From NCBI GenBank assembly GCA_022771695.1, contig JALEKJ010000060.1, forward strand, positions 1-49,396: a stretch of 49,396 nt of DNA. The letters run 5' to 3'. The DNA comes from Roseburia sp. (GTDB lineage: Bacteria; Bacillota; Clostridia; Lachnospirales; Lachnospiraceae). The position numbers and the translations under genes were made by a program. Of this stretch, positions 7,226 to 15,123 are shown piece after piece. A model generated the notes under the pieces. The model did not search any database. It saw nothing but the letters and a program-made list of their open reading frames with translations, and was not told the DNA's origin. Every line of letters begins with the position of its first letter. The stretch's first letter is position 1.

Positions 7226-7450
7226 TTGAAAGCAGAGATGGACGGAGAAAAAAGATTGGAAGCGTTTGAAAAAATGTTAGAAGCAATACAAAAAGATTAT
7301 GAAATTGCGGATAACAAAATGAAGCAGCTAAAAGCAGAGGGAAAAGAAAAGACCGCAACGTATCGCCAGTTGATGGGAAAAAAATTGCAGTATCAGAATA
7401 TGCTTTCGCTGTATAAAATATACGGGTTGCTTGAGGAAGAGGGAAATTAA
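7226..7450 (+). CDS. Small coiled-coil protein following DUF1848
   Basis: This is a 74-residue, highly charged helical protein with heptad-like spacing (RLEAFEKMLEAIQKDYEIADNKM) and no cysteines or membrane segments. I chose the TTG at 7226 because GGAGGG at 7214-7219 lies about 7 nt before it. An in-frame ATG at 7178 would overlap DUF1848 and has no good ribosome site. I do not know the family. Its tight position suggests a partner or accessory protein of the DUF1848 enzyme. Confidence 0.6.
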   Translation: MKAEMDGEKRLEAFEKMLEAIQKDYEIADNKMKQLKAEGKEKTATYRQLMGKKLQYQNMLSLYKIYGLLEEEGN

Positions 7451-7545
7451 AAATGAGATATTTGCCCATACTACAAGAGTGGTAAAAGCGACAGATAGAT
7501 TTTGGAAAATAAACATTAAAAATTGAAAATGTCAGAAAATATCGC

Positions 7546-7574
7546 TTGATTAATTATAAAAAAATAGTCATAAT
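7546..7574 (+). promoter_or_regulatory. Promoter of the rubredoxin-rubrerythrin fusion gene
   Basis: TTGATT (7546-7551) and CATAAT (7569-7574) are 17 nt apart, about 55 nt before the GTG/ATG-proximal ribosome site GGAGG (7619-7623). The -10 lies inside a perfect palindrome. Confidence 0.65.
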
Positions 7575-7584
7575 AACATTATGA
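7568..7584. promoter_or_regulatory. PerR-like palindrome over the -10
   Basis: TCATAAT-AAC-ATTATGA is a perfect 7-3-7 inverted repeat. The arms resemble the PerR/Fur consensus TTATAAT-n-ATTATAA, but the spacer is 3 nt rather than 1. Its position across the -10 of an oxygen-defence gene makes peroxide- or metal-dependent repression plausible. Confidence 0.5.
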
Positions 7585-7630
7585 AGGATTTTCCAGAGAG
7601 AGTACAAAGGAGAAAAGCGGAGGTGTTTTT

Positions 7631-9736
7631 ATGGCGGTATATAAGTGTAGTGTGTGTGGGTATATCTATGATGAGGAAGAGAGCGGCAAGCCGATTACAG
7701 AGCTTAGCGAATGTCCGGTTTGCAAGCAGCCGGTGTCAAAGTTCGTTCCTGTCTCAGAGGAGAAGAAGCAGGAAGAAAAGCCGACTTTTCACGGGAAGCT
7801 GGATTACGACCCGGCTACAGCGCGGCATGACCCTTCTGCCCGGTATATGGCAGAAATCCACGAGATGGCAGTGACGGGAAAATCGGTTGGTGCTTCCATG
7901 AGCACACAGATGCCGTTGCCAAACTGGGATGATATTTTGCTTCTGGGTGCACAGCTTAATCCGGCGCCGCTCAATGACGGAGAGCCGGTAGATACCAGGA
8001 CAATTATCGGAAAGCACGCGAAAAAGCCGATGGTGCTCGATAGTCCGATTTATATTTCCCATATGTCTTTTGGAGCATTGTCAAAGGAGATAAAGGTAGC
8101 GCTTGCAAAAGGCTCTGCACTTGCAAAGACGGCTATGTGCAGCGGTGAGGGTGGTATCTTGCCGGAAGAAAAGGCGGCGGCTTATAAATACATATTTGAG
8201 TATATTCCGAATAAATATAGTGTGACGGACGAAAACCTTAAAACCTCTGATGCAATCGAGATTAAGATTGGGCAGGGAACGAAGCCCGGTATGGGCGGAC
8301 ATTTGCCGGGGGAAAAGGTGACGGAAGAGATAGCGGCAATCAGGGGCAAGAAGCAAGGCGAAGATATCCAGAGTCCAAGCAAATTCCCGGAGCTTGAGAC
8401 GAAAGAGGATTTAAAAGCTATGGTAGATATGCTTCGTGAGCGTTCTGACGGAAGACCGATTGGAATTAAAATTGCTGCCGGAAGAATCGAACGTGATCTG
8501 GAATATTGTGTATTTGCCGAACCGGATTTTATCACGATTGATGGCAGAGGAGGAGCGACGGGCTCTAGTCCGTTCTTCTTAAGAGAAGCGACAACGATTC
8601 CGACCATTTATGCATTATATCGGGCAAGAAAATATTTAGACAGTGTCAAATCGGACATTTCACTTGTCATAACAGGCGGTCTTCGCGTTTCGGCGGATTT
8701 TGCAAAGGCATTGGCGATGGGGGCAGATGCCGTAGCGATTGCGAGTGCGGGACTCATTGCAGCGGCTTGTCAGCAATACCGCATTTGCGGAACAGGCAAT
8801 TGTCCGGTTGGTATTGCCACACAGAATCCAGAACTTCGTACAAGATTGGAAGTTGATGCGGCGGCTATGAGAGTTGCCAATTTCTTAAATGTTTCGCGAA
8901 GTGAACTTGAAACCTTTGCAAGAATTACAGGAAATTATTCCGTACACGATTTATCAATGGAGAATCTTGTGACCACGAGTGATGATATTGCGAAATATAC
9001 AAATATAAGACATATCGGTGATGCAATGGAATATAAAATCATGTCAGCGAATGAGAAGGAGAACGGAGGGAAAGGTAGTATGAAGACATACAAATGTGCA
9101 ATATGCGGAGAGGTTTTTACAGTAAAAGAAGGAGAGGAGCCTGTTTGTCCACGTTGCAGAGCAACAGGAGAGAAACTTGAACCTGTTACGGCAGAGAAGA
9201 AAGACAAGTATGCAGGAACACAGACGAAGAAAAATCTTGAGGCAGCGTTTGCAGGTGAATCGGGGGCCAGAAATAAATATACCTATTTTGCTTCTGTGGC
9301 GAAAAAGGAAGGATATGAACAAATCGCAGCGCTGTTTTTAAAAACGGCAGAAAATGAAAAAGAGCATGCGAAAATGTGGTTCAAGGAGTTGAATGGCATT
9401 GGTGATACGGTAGATAATTTAAATGCTGCTGCAGACGGTGAAAATCATGAGTGGACAGATATGTATGAGGGATTTGCCAAGACTGCAGAGGCAGAAGGCT
9501 TCCCGGAGCTTGCAGAGAAATTCCGCATGGTCGGAGCGATTGAGAAACATCATGAGGAACGCTATCGCGCATTGCTTAAGAATGTTGAGATGGCAGAGGT
9601 ATTTGCAAAGAGCGAAGTGAAGGTATGGGAATGCCGTAATTGTGGGCATATCGTAGTCGGGACAAATGCACCGGAGATTTGCCCCGTATGTGCACATCCG
9701 CAGAGCTATTTTGAAATCAGAGAAGAAAACTATTGA
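7631..9736 (+). CDS. Rubredoxin / glutamate-synthase-like / rubrerythrin fusion protein
   Basis: This 701-residue protein joins at least five units. Residues 1-40 are a rubredoxin-type iron site (C6, C9, C28, C31). Residues 60-470 match the FMN-binding half of glutamate synthase ([31 protein letters not shown]), with C380-x5-C386-x4-C391 as in the GltB [3Fe-4S] site. Residues 484-510 are a second rubredoxin-like knuckle (C489, C492, C506, C509). Residues 525-660 are a rubrerythrin four-helix diiron domain with ExxH units ([20 protein letters not shown]). A final rubredoxin site is C668, C671, C684, C687. It should move electrons to peroxide, but the donor and the flavin domain's substrate are unknown. 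GGAGG precedes the start by 7 nt. Confidence 0.88.
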   Translation: MAVYKCSVCGYIYDEEESGKPITELSECPVCKQPVSKFVPVSEEKKQEEKPTFHGKLDYDPATARHDPSARYMAEIHEMAVTGKSVGASMSTQMPLPNWDDILLLGAQLNPAPLNDGEPVDTRTIIGKHAKKPMVLDSPIYISHMSFGALSKEIKVALAKGSALAKTAMCSGEGGILPEEKAAAYKYIFEYIPNKYSVTDENLKTSDAIEIKIGQGTKPGMGGHLPGEKVTEEIAAIRGKKQGEDIQSPSKFPELETKEDLKAMVDMLRERSDGRPIGIKIAAGRIERDLEYCVFAEPDFITIDGRGGATGSSPFFLREATTIPTIYALYRARKYLDSVKSDISLVITGGLRVSADFAKALAMGADAVAIASAGLIAAACQQYRICGTGNCPVGIATQNPELRTRLEVDAAAMRVANFLNVSRSELETFARITGNYSVHDLSMENLVTTSDDIAKYTNIRHIGDAMEYKIMSANEKENGGKGSMKTYKCAICGEVFTVKEGEEPVCPRCRATGEKLEPVTAEKKDKYAGTQTKKNLEAAFAGESGARNKYTYFASVAKKEGYEQIAALFLKTAENEKEHAKMWFKELNGIGDTVDNLNAAADGENHEWTDMYEGFAKTAEAEGFPELAEKFRMVGAIEKHHEERYRALLKNVEMAEVFAKSEVKVWECRNCGHIVVGTNAPEICPVCAHPQSYFEIREENY
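9065..9082 (+). promoter_or_regulatory. Internal ribosome site and ATG inside the fusion gene
   Basis: GGAGGG (9065-9070) and AAAGG (9071-9075) lie just before an in-frame ATG at 9080-9082 (residue 484). That ATG starts exactly where a free-standing rubrerythrin with N-terminal rubredoxin knuckle would begin. A 218-residue rubrerythrin could therefore be made separately from the same message. Confidence 0.55.
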
Positions 9737-9755
9737 TACAATGTAAGATGCTTTT

Positions 9756-9783
9756 ATCGGCGGTTTTTTAACCGCCGATTTTG
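9756..9783 (+). terminator. Terminator after the fusion gene
   Basis: ATCGGCGGTT (9756-9765) pairs with AACCGCCGAT (9770-9779) around a T loop, followed by a T-rich tail. Confidence 0.85.
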
Positions 9784-9810
9784 TGTTTTACAGAAGAAAT
9801 GCATTAATGC

Positions 9811-9839
9811 TTGACAACTTGGAAAACCGAAATTATATT
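9811..9839 (+). promoter_or_regulatory. Promoter of the YitT-family gene
   Basis: Consensus TTGACA (9811-9816) and TATATT (9834-9839) are separated by 17 nt, about 40 nt before the start codon. Confidence 0.8.
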
Positions 9840-9879
9840 TGTGACAGTGTGATATTGTGCTGTGAAAAGAGGGAGTGTT

Positions 9880-10728
9880 ATGAAAGTGAAAGAAAATATA
9901 TTGGATTTTTTTGTGATTACATTTGGAACGATGATAGTTACGATAGCGGTGTTTTTCTTTTTAGTTCCAAGTAAGGTGTCGGTTGGCAGTATCGCCGGTC
10001 TGGCTGTGGTATTGTCAAATTTTGTCCCATTGTCCGTATCGGCGCTCACTATGCTGATGAATGTGGTGTTACTGATATTCGGCTTCTTTTTTATTGGAAA
10101 AGAATTCGGAGCAAAAACCGTTTATACTGCGTTGCTGATGCCGGCGCTTATGGGAGTTTTGGAAATTGTTTTCCCGAACAATCAGTCACTGACAAATGAT
10201 CAGACGTTGGATGTGATATGCTATTGCGTGTTGGTGAGCGTGGGGATGGCAATGCTGTTTGTCCGCAACGCTTCCTCCGGCGGATTGGATATCGTTGCAA
10301 AATTTATGAATAAATATCTGCGTATGGACTTAGGAAAAGCAGTGAGTGTGGCGGGAATGGCAGTGGCGCTATCGTCAGTGCTTGTGTACGATAAAAAAAC
10401 GGTGGTGCTGAGTGTGCTTGGTACTTACTTTAATGGTATTGTATTAGATCACTGTATCTTTGGCTCTACAATAAAAAAACGTGTCTGTGTGATTTCAAAA
10501 AAGGAGAAAGAAATTCTGGATTTTATTCTGTATGAATTGCACAGTGGAGCCACCAAATATCAGGCATATGGGACCTATTCGGATGCAGAGTATACAGAGA
10601 TTAATACCATTGTAGATAAAACAGAATATCTGAAATTAATCAATTTTATTACGAAGACAGACCCCGATGCATTTGTCACCGTGTATGCGGTCAATGAAAT
10701 GATGTATAAACCGAAAGTTGTAAAATAA
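9880..10728 (+). CDS. YitT-family membrane protein (DUF161 + DUF2179)
   Basis: This 282-residue protein has about five membrane helices in its first 190 residues (starting FFVITFGTMIVTIAVFFFLV) with the family segment NASSGGLDIVAKFMNKY. A cytoplasmic C-terminal DUF2179 domain of about 85 residues follows (RVCVISKKEKEILDFIL ... TKTDPDAFVTVYAVNE). Function is unknown for the family. I start it at ATG 9880, 5 nt after AGAGGGAG; an upstream in-frame GTG at 9862 lacks a ribosome site. It has its own consensus promoter and is followed by a GNAT gene after 37 nt. Confidence 0.87.
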   Translation: MKVKENILDFFVITFGTMIVTIAVFFFLVPSKVSVGSIAGLAVVLSNFVPLSVSALTMLMNVVLLIFGFFFIGKEFGAKTVYTALLMPALMGVLEIVFPNNQSLTNDQTLDVICYCVLVSVGMAMLFVRNASSGGLDIVAKFMNKYLRMDLGKAVSVAGMAVALSSVLVYDKKTVVLSVLGTYFNGIVLDHCIFGSTIKKRVCVISKKEKEILDFILYELHSGATKYQAYGTYSDAEYTEINTIVDKTEYLKLINFITKTDPDAFVTVYAVNEMMYKPKVVK

Positions 10729-10765
10729 AAAGGATGATATATTAGAGGATACGGAGGGAAACATT

Positions 10766-11236
10766 ATGTATATCAGACGAGCAAAAAAAGAAGACATGGA
10801 AGGGATTAACAAATTATTATACGAGGTTTTGATGGTTCACCACAATGGAAGACCGGATTTATTCAAGGCGGATGCAAAAAAATACACCGACGAAGAATTA
10901 GCGGCGATTATTGCGGATGATACTAAGCCGATTTTTGTGGCAGCAGACGAGAATGAGGAGGTGCTTGGATATGCGTTTTGCATTTTTCAGCAGCACATCG
11001 GAAACAACATTTTAACCGATGTCAAGACACTTTATATCGATGATTTGTGTGTGGATGAGACCAGGCGGGGCATGCATATCGGAAAGCAGTTGTACGAGTA
11101 TGTTTTGGCTTTTGCCAAAGCGCAGGGATGCTATAATGTGACGCTCAATGTATGGGCGTGCAACGAAAGTGCGATGTGTTTCTACGAAAAGTGTGGACTC
11201 GTGCCGCAAAAAGTTGGTATGGAAAAGATACTATAA
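10766..11236 (+). CDS. GNAT family N-acetyltransferase
   Basis: This 156-residue protein shows the full GNAT pattern: MYIRRAKKEDMEGI at the N-terminus, beta4 plus motif A in DLCVDETRRGMHIGKQLYEYV, and the C-terminal LNVWACNESAMCFYEKCGLVPQKVGMEK that closes the fold. Acceptor substrate is unknown. GGAGGG lies upstream of the ATG. It is probably co-transcribed with the YitT gene; the two-component system downstream has its own promoter. Confidence 0.88.
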   Translation: MYIRRAKKEDMEGINKLLYEVLMVHHNGRPDLFKADAKKYTDEELAAIIADDTKPIFVAADENEEVLGYAFCIFQQHIGNNILTDVKTLYIDDLCVDETRRGMHIGKQLYEYVLAFAKAQGCYNVTLNVWACNESAMCFYEKCGLVPQKVGMEKIL

Positions 11237-11248
11237 GGGGAACCGACT

Positions 11249-11280
11249 TTAACATTTCGTTAACATTCCTATGTTATAAT
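11249..11280 (+). promoter_or_regulatory. Pho-box-like direct repeats and promoter of the two-component system
   Basis: TTAACATT occurs at 11249-11256 and again at 11260-11267, an 11-bp direct repeat, followed by TATAAT at 11275-11280. The core TTAACA-n5-TTAACA equals the Bacillus PhoP box, and it replaces a good -35 hexamer. This layout is typical of a promoter activated by an OmpR/PhoP-type regulator, so the downstream response regulator may activate itself. Confidence 0.6.
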
Positions 11281-11307
11281 CGCAAATAATAAAGGAGGAC
11301 GTTCGCG

Positions 11308-11979
11308 ATGTTTAAGGTGTTAGTAGTAGAAGACGACAAAGATTTGAATCAGACCGTGTGCGCGCATCTGAACAGAAACGGCTATGAAGCCATCGGATGC
11401 TTATCAGCGAATGATGCTTATAATGAACTGTATGGCAATCTGTTTGACATGATTATCTCGGATATTATGATGCCGCAGATTGACGGATATGAGTTTGCCG
11501 CGACGGTTCGCGAGATGAACCGGGACATACCGATTCTTTTTATGACCGCGAGAGACGATTTCGAATCCAAAAGAAAAGGATTCGGTGTGGGAATCGATGA
11601 TTATATGGTAAAGCCAATCGACCTGAATGAACTTTTACTGCGAATCGATGCGCTGATGCGGAGAGCAAAGATTGCGACCAACCGCAAGATTTCCGTTGGA
11701 AACACGACACTGGATGCGGAAGAACACTCCGCCTATGTGGGAGATGAGGAAGTGCAGTTGACCGTAAGAGAATTCAACATTTTATATAAGCTTTTATCTT
11801 ACCCGAAAAAAACATTTACCCGTTCTCAACTGATGGATGAGTTCTGGGATGTCGAATCGGCATCCGGACCGAGAGTGGTGGATGTTTATATGACCAAGCT
11901 TAGAGAGAAGTTCAAGGAATGTGATGATTTTGAGATTGTGACGGTTCATGGATTGGGATATAAGGCGGTGATAAGATGA
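11308..11979 (+). CDS. OmpR/PhoB-family response regulator
   Basis: This 223-residue protein has a receiver domain (residues 1-120) with the acidic pair E8/D9-D10, phosphoacceptor D52 (DMIISDIMMPQIDGYEF), the MTARDD Thr and the KP lysine (MVKPIDL). The C-terminal winged helix (about 130-223) has the OmpR pattern (LTVREFNILYKLL, VVDVYMTKLREKF, VTVHGLGYKAV). It overlaps its sensor kinase by 4 nt. The paired TTAACA boxes at its promoter suggest autoregulation. Target genes are unknown; the small membrane protein after the kinase is the nearest candidate. Confidence 0.93.
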   Translation: MFKVLVVEDDKDLNQTVCAHLNRNGYEAIGCLSANDAYNELYGNLFDMIISDIMMPQIDGYEFAATVREMNRDIPILFMTARDDFESKRKGFGVGIDDYMVKPIDLNELLLRIDALMRRAKIATNRKISVGNTTLDAEEHSAYVGDEEVQLTVREFNILYKLLSYPKKTFTRSQLMDEFWDVESASGPRVVDVYMTKLREKFKECDDFEIVTVHGLGYKAVIR

Positions 11980-13025
11980 AGGGAAAAATCAAACTGACAG
12001 GCATCTGGCATTTTTTGATATTCTTTTTATTGATTGCTTTTGTGGTTACCTGTAATTTCTATTTGTTCCTGCATTCGATGGAATTGGATGCACAGACCAT
12101 AAGCCATCCGGCAAAAATGACGCTTGCAAATGTACTGCTGCTTACACTGTTGTTTTGTATCGTGGACGCTTTTCGCAGAAGTCAGATGATTGCGAAACCG
12201 GTAAAACGAATTCAAGGGGGCATCGAGCGAGTTATAAAAGGCGATTTTACGACCAGAATTGAGTACATCCACGGGGAAGACAGCGGCAATGAATTTGATA
12301 CAATTATAACCGGACTCAATCAGATGATTGAGGAACTCTCCGGCGTGGAGACATTAAGAACGGATTTTATCGCGAACGTGTCACATGAGTTAAAGACGCC
12401 GCTTGCCGTCATGCAGAATTACGGAACGCTGCTTCAGAACCCGGAGTTAAGTGACGAGCAGCGCATCGAATATGGAAAAGCGATACAGGAGCAGACGAAC
12501 CGATTGTCCTCCCTTGTCACGAATATCTTAAAGCTGAATAAGCTGGAAAACCAACAGATTTATCCGAATGTGGAGAAGTATTATCTGGGAGAGCAGCTTT
12601 GTGAATGTATGCTTACGTTTGAAGCTCTCTGGGAGGAGAAAAAGATTGAGATAGAGACGGACATTGATGATGAGGTCTTGATTGAAGCAGATAAGGAGCT
12701 CCTTGATCTTGTGTGGCACAATCTGTTATCCAATGCCCTAAAATTTACAGAAGAAAATGGAAAGGTGACGTTGTCGCTCTACAAAGACGACCAATATGTT
12801 TATGTTCAGGTAAAAGATACCGGGTGTGGTATGAGTGCAGAGACGGGGAAAAATATTTTCAAAAAATTCTATCAGGGCGATACCTCTCATGCGACAAAGG
12901 GAAACGGTCTTGGATTGGCATTGGTAAAAAGAGTGATTGATATCTGCGGTGGTGAGATAGCGGTGAGCAGTCAGTTAGGTGAAGGAAGCACATTTACAGT
13001 GAAGCTGCGGCAGAGTAAAGGTTAG
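11976..13025 (+). CDS. Sensor histidine kinase
   Basis: This 349-residue kinase has two membrane helices (about 10-32 and 48-66) flanking a very short outer loop of roughly 15 residues, then a HAMP linker (KPVKRIQGGIERVIKGDFTTRI). The dimerisation helix carries H137 in FIANVSHELKTPLA. The ATPase domain has the N box (DLVWHNLLSNALKFT), G1 (VKDTGCGMS) and G2 (KGNGLGLALV). There is no PAS domain, and with so little extracellular sequence it probably senses something in or near the membrane, or a partner protein. It is translationally coupled to the regulator. Confidence 0.93.
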   Translation: MKGKIKLTGIWHFLIFFLLIAFVVTCNFYLFLHSMELDAQTISHPAKMTLANVLLLTLLFCIVDAFRRSQMIAKPVKRIQGGIERVIKGDFTTRIEYIHGEDSGNEFDTIITGLNQMIEELSGVETLRTDFIANVSHELKTPLAVMQNYGTLLQNPELSDEQRIEYGKAIQEQTNRLSSLVTNILKLNKLENQQIYPNVEKYYLGEQLCECMLTFEALWEEKKIEIETDIDDEVLIEADKELLDLVWHNLLSNALKFTEENGKVTLSLYKDDQYVYVQVKDTGCGMSAETGKNIFKKFYQGDTSHATKGNGLGLALVKRVIDICGGEIAVSSQLGEGSTFTVKLRQSKG

Positions 13026-13045
13026 GAAAAGTAAGGTGAAATAGC

Positions 13046-13420
13046 ATGGATGAGAATAAGGAAGCATTTGAATATACATATTCTGCGAAACAGCAGGCGG
13101 AGATTGCGCAGATTCGTAAGAAATACCTGCCCAAAGAGGAAGACAAGATGGAACTGCTACGGAAACTTGACAGGGATGCCACAAAGCCGGGAACTATTTG
13201 CTCCATCGCAGTGGGAGTCGTTGGCTGTCTGGTATTTGGTTTTGGAATGAGTTGCGTCATGGTATGGTCAGATTCGCTTATGATATTGGGAATTGTGGCC
13301 GGGCTTATTGGCATGGTGCTGGTAGGCCTCGCTTATCCGCTCTATGTGAAGATTACAAAGAAGCAGCGTGAAAAACTTGCACCGCAGATATTGGCACTTA
13401 CAGAAGAATTATCAAAATAA
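13046..13420 (+). CDS. Small two-helix membrane protein (paralogue of the one at 19.8 kb)
   Basis: This 124-residue protein has a charged N-terminal helix with FEYTYSAKQQAEIAQIRKKY and LPKEEDKMELLRKLDR, two hydrophobic helices (about 52-72 and 78-98), and a charged tail KKQREKLAPQILALTEEL. The family is not one I can name. A clearly related protein lies 6.7 kb away behind a radical SAM gene, sharing the SAKQQ, IRKKYLPKEEDKM and QILALTxEL blocks. It starts 20 nt after the kinase stop and ends in a terminator, so it is the third gene of the two-component operon and could be a modulator of the kinase. Confidence 0.8.
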   Translation: MDENKEAFEYTYSAKQQAEIAQIRKKYLPKEEDKMELLRKLDRDATKPGTICSIAVGVVGCLVFGFGMSCVMVWSDSLMILGIVAGLIGMVLVGLAYPLYVKITKKQREKLAPQILALTEELSK

Positions 13421-13432
13421 GAATTTGAAAGA

Positions 13433-13475
13433 GGGTATTTCCAAAACGGAAGCAATTTTGGAGATACCCTTTTTT
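13433..13475 (+). terminator. Terminator of the two-component operon
   Basis: GGGTATTTCCAAAA (13433-13446) pairs with TTTTGGAGATACCC (13456-13469) with one wobble, then six T. Confidence 0.88.
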
Positions 13476-13526
13476 ATGCTACAAAGGGGAGTGAATAAAT
13501 GCTGAATTTGCGCATGTTTCATGCGG

Positions 13527-13596
13527 TTGAGATATTTGTCACCTTGTTCGTGTGAGACATTTGTGTATAATCAAAATATAGGATTTGAGACATTTG
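13527..13596 (+). repeat. Three direct repeats of TTGAGACATTTG at the MFS-LuxR promoter
   Basis: Copies lie at 13527-13538 (TTGAGATATTTG), 13552-13563 (GTGAGACATTTG) and 13585-13596 (TTGAGACATTTG). They bracket the promoter and the region upstream of the start codon. They are likely binding sites, most simply for the LuxR-type domain encoded just downstream. Confidence 0.6.
13544..13571 (+). promoter_or_regulatory. Promoter of the MFS-LuxR gene
   Basis: TTGTTC (13544-13549) and TATAAT (13566-13571) are 16 nt apart. The second direct repeat lies between the two hexamers, so a bound protein would compete with or reposition RNA polymerase. Confidence 0.6.
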
Positions 13597-13614
13597 AATG
13601 GGATTGGTGACAGA

Positions 13615-15051
13615 ATGAAAACAGAATTTTGGAGTAAGAAAAGACTAAGAGTGATTGCAGTGTTAGCTCTTTTTAATTTTACATTTTTGGGAACGGAGTA
13701 CTTGTTTGATAACATGATGGCATATCTGACAGATGCAAAGCAGGTTGTGGTTGCCCAAAGCTATATTTTGGGGGCAAGTGTGGTCGGTTTTCTCCTTTTT
13801 CCGCTGATCAATCGGCTGATAAAGCAGCGTGTGAAATATCTTATGGCGTTTGTAGCGTCCGTAGCGAGTATTGTCTGCATTTTTATCATCCAGCAGCATG
13901 AAGCATATGTATCTGTATTGGTAGCAGGCGGTCTTGTTTTTATTTTGCTTGGAATTGCGGGAAGCGTTTCTCATTATGCGGCGGCTACTATGCTTAACAA
14001 TGACAGCAGCTTGGCAAAGACGGTCGGCATAGCATATGCACTCGGTTTGCTCCTTCAATTTATGAATAACAATTTCGTGAAAAATGATACGGCAGAAGCA
14101 ATTATTCTTTCTGTGTTTATGATGATATTGGTGATATTGCTGGTATGTCTGAACCAGGATGCGGCAGAGAAAATAGAAAGTCAGACAGTAACAGAGAGAA
14201 AAATAAATCATGTTTTAATTAATTCTGCCGTTGCGGGAGGAGCCTTGATCGCGAGCGTTGCACTGATGACATACATATTTGCAACCTTGGATAATGTCGT
14301 GACCTTCGTACACGCCGGAGGTTCCGTGGATATCGGTCAGTGGGCGCGCTTGCTTTTGGCATTGAGTGGGTTAATCGCCGGTGTTCTGTTTGATATCCGA
14401 GAACGGCGCTATATGAATATCATTATGTATTGTGTCACGCTTCTCTCAACACTCTGTGTGGTAGTCATCGCGCTTGGTGGACCGTTTTTAATCGGTCTTA
14501 TCGTATTTTATCTTTCGGCAGGTTTTTTTGTGGTATTTTTTACAACGGGATTTATGGATTTGTCTTATTACATGAAGTTGCCGGAATTGTGGGCGGGACT
14601 GGGACGTGCTGTAAATAATCTGTGTGCTGCAACAATCGGAGCGGCCTCGCTTGCGCTGAGTGAATCCGGCAATGCGATACTGATTATAGCGGTGGCATTG
14701 ATTTTGTTTGCCCTGATCAATGTAACAAGCTTTATTTATTCCAATCAATTTACGGTATGTATGGAAAGAGGAGAGACACGAAAGTCCGATAACGAAGAGG
14801 AAACAGAGGAAGATGCGATGAAGCTTGCAAGATTTTCGGAGGCATTTTCTCTGACCCCAAGGGAGCAGGATGTTCTTCAAATGCTATTGACATCAGATGG
14901 CAGTGTGCAGGAGATGGCAGACAAGCTTTTTATATCAAGGGCGGCATTGTATCGGCATATTACAGCCCTTAATGAAAAGACGGAGACAAAGACCAGAATC
15001 GGATTATTGCAATTTTATTATGCATGGAAGAAAACGGATGTGGAACGCTAG
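13615..15051 (+). CDS. MFS-like membrane protein fused to LuxR-type DNA-binding domain
   Basis: This 478-residue protein has about twelve hydrophobic helices over residues 8-380 in the pattern of a major-facilitator protein. An acidic linker (SDNEEETEEDAMK) follows, and then a LuxR/GerE helix-turn-helix at about 410-470 (SLTPREQDVLQMLL, then VQEMADKLFISRAALYRHITALNEKT). Membrane-embedded LuxR regulators of this kind are common in gut Actinobacteria and Clostridia; the transporter-like part is presumed to sense a ligand. I start at ATG 13615 with GGTGA upstream; a TTG at 13585 is inside a direct repeat. The lipoprotein and surface protein downstream are likely targets. Confidence 0.85.
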   Translation: MKTEFWSKKRLRVIAVLALFNFTFLGTEYLFDNMMAYLTDAKQVVVAQSYILGASVVGFLLFPLINRLIKQRVKYLMAFVASVASIVCIFIIQQHEAYVSVLVAGGLVFILLGIAGSVSHYAAATMLNNDSSLAKTVGIAYALGLLLQFMNNNFVKNDTAEAIILSVFMMILVILLVCLNQDAAEKIESQTVTERKINHVLINSAVAGGALIASVALMTYIFATLDNVVTFVHAGGSVDIGQWARLLLALSGLIAGVLFDIRERRYMNIIMYCVTLLSTLCVVVIALGGPFLIGLIVFYLSAGFFVVFFTTGFMDLSYYMKLPELWAGLGRAVNNLCAATIGAASLALSESGNAILIIAVALILFALINVTSFIYSNQFTVCMERGETRKSDNEEETEEDAMKLARFSEAFSLTPREQDVLQMLLTSDGSVQEMADKLFISRAALYRHITALNEKTETKTRIGLLQFYYAWKKTDVER

Positions 15052-15056
15052 CGAAA

Positions 15057-15067
15057 TGAGACGTATG
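15057..15067 (+). promoter_or_regulatory. Fourth, degenerate TGAGAC motif before the lipoprotein gene
   Basis: TGAGACGTATG resembles the TGAGACATTTG repeats at the MFS-LuxR promoter and lies between that gene and the lipoprotein gene. It supports, but does not prove, common control. Confidence 0.35.
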
Positions 15068-15123
15068 TATACTTGAAAGAACGCGATTTTTATGGAACAT
15101 ATAAGAAAAGGGAGGCTTGCTTT

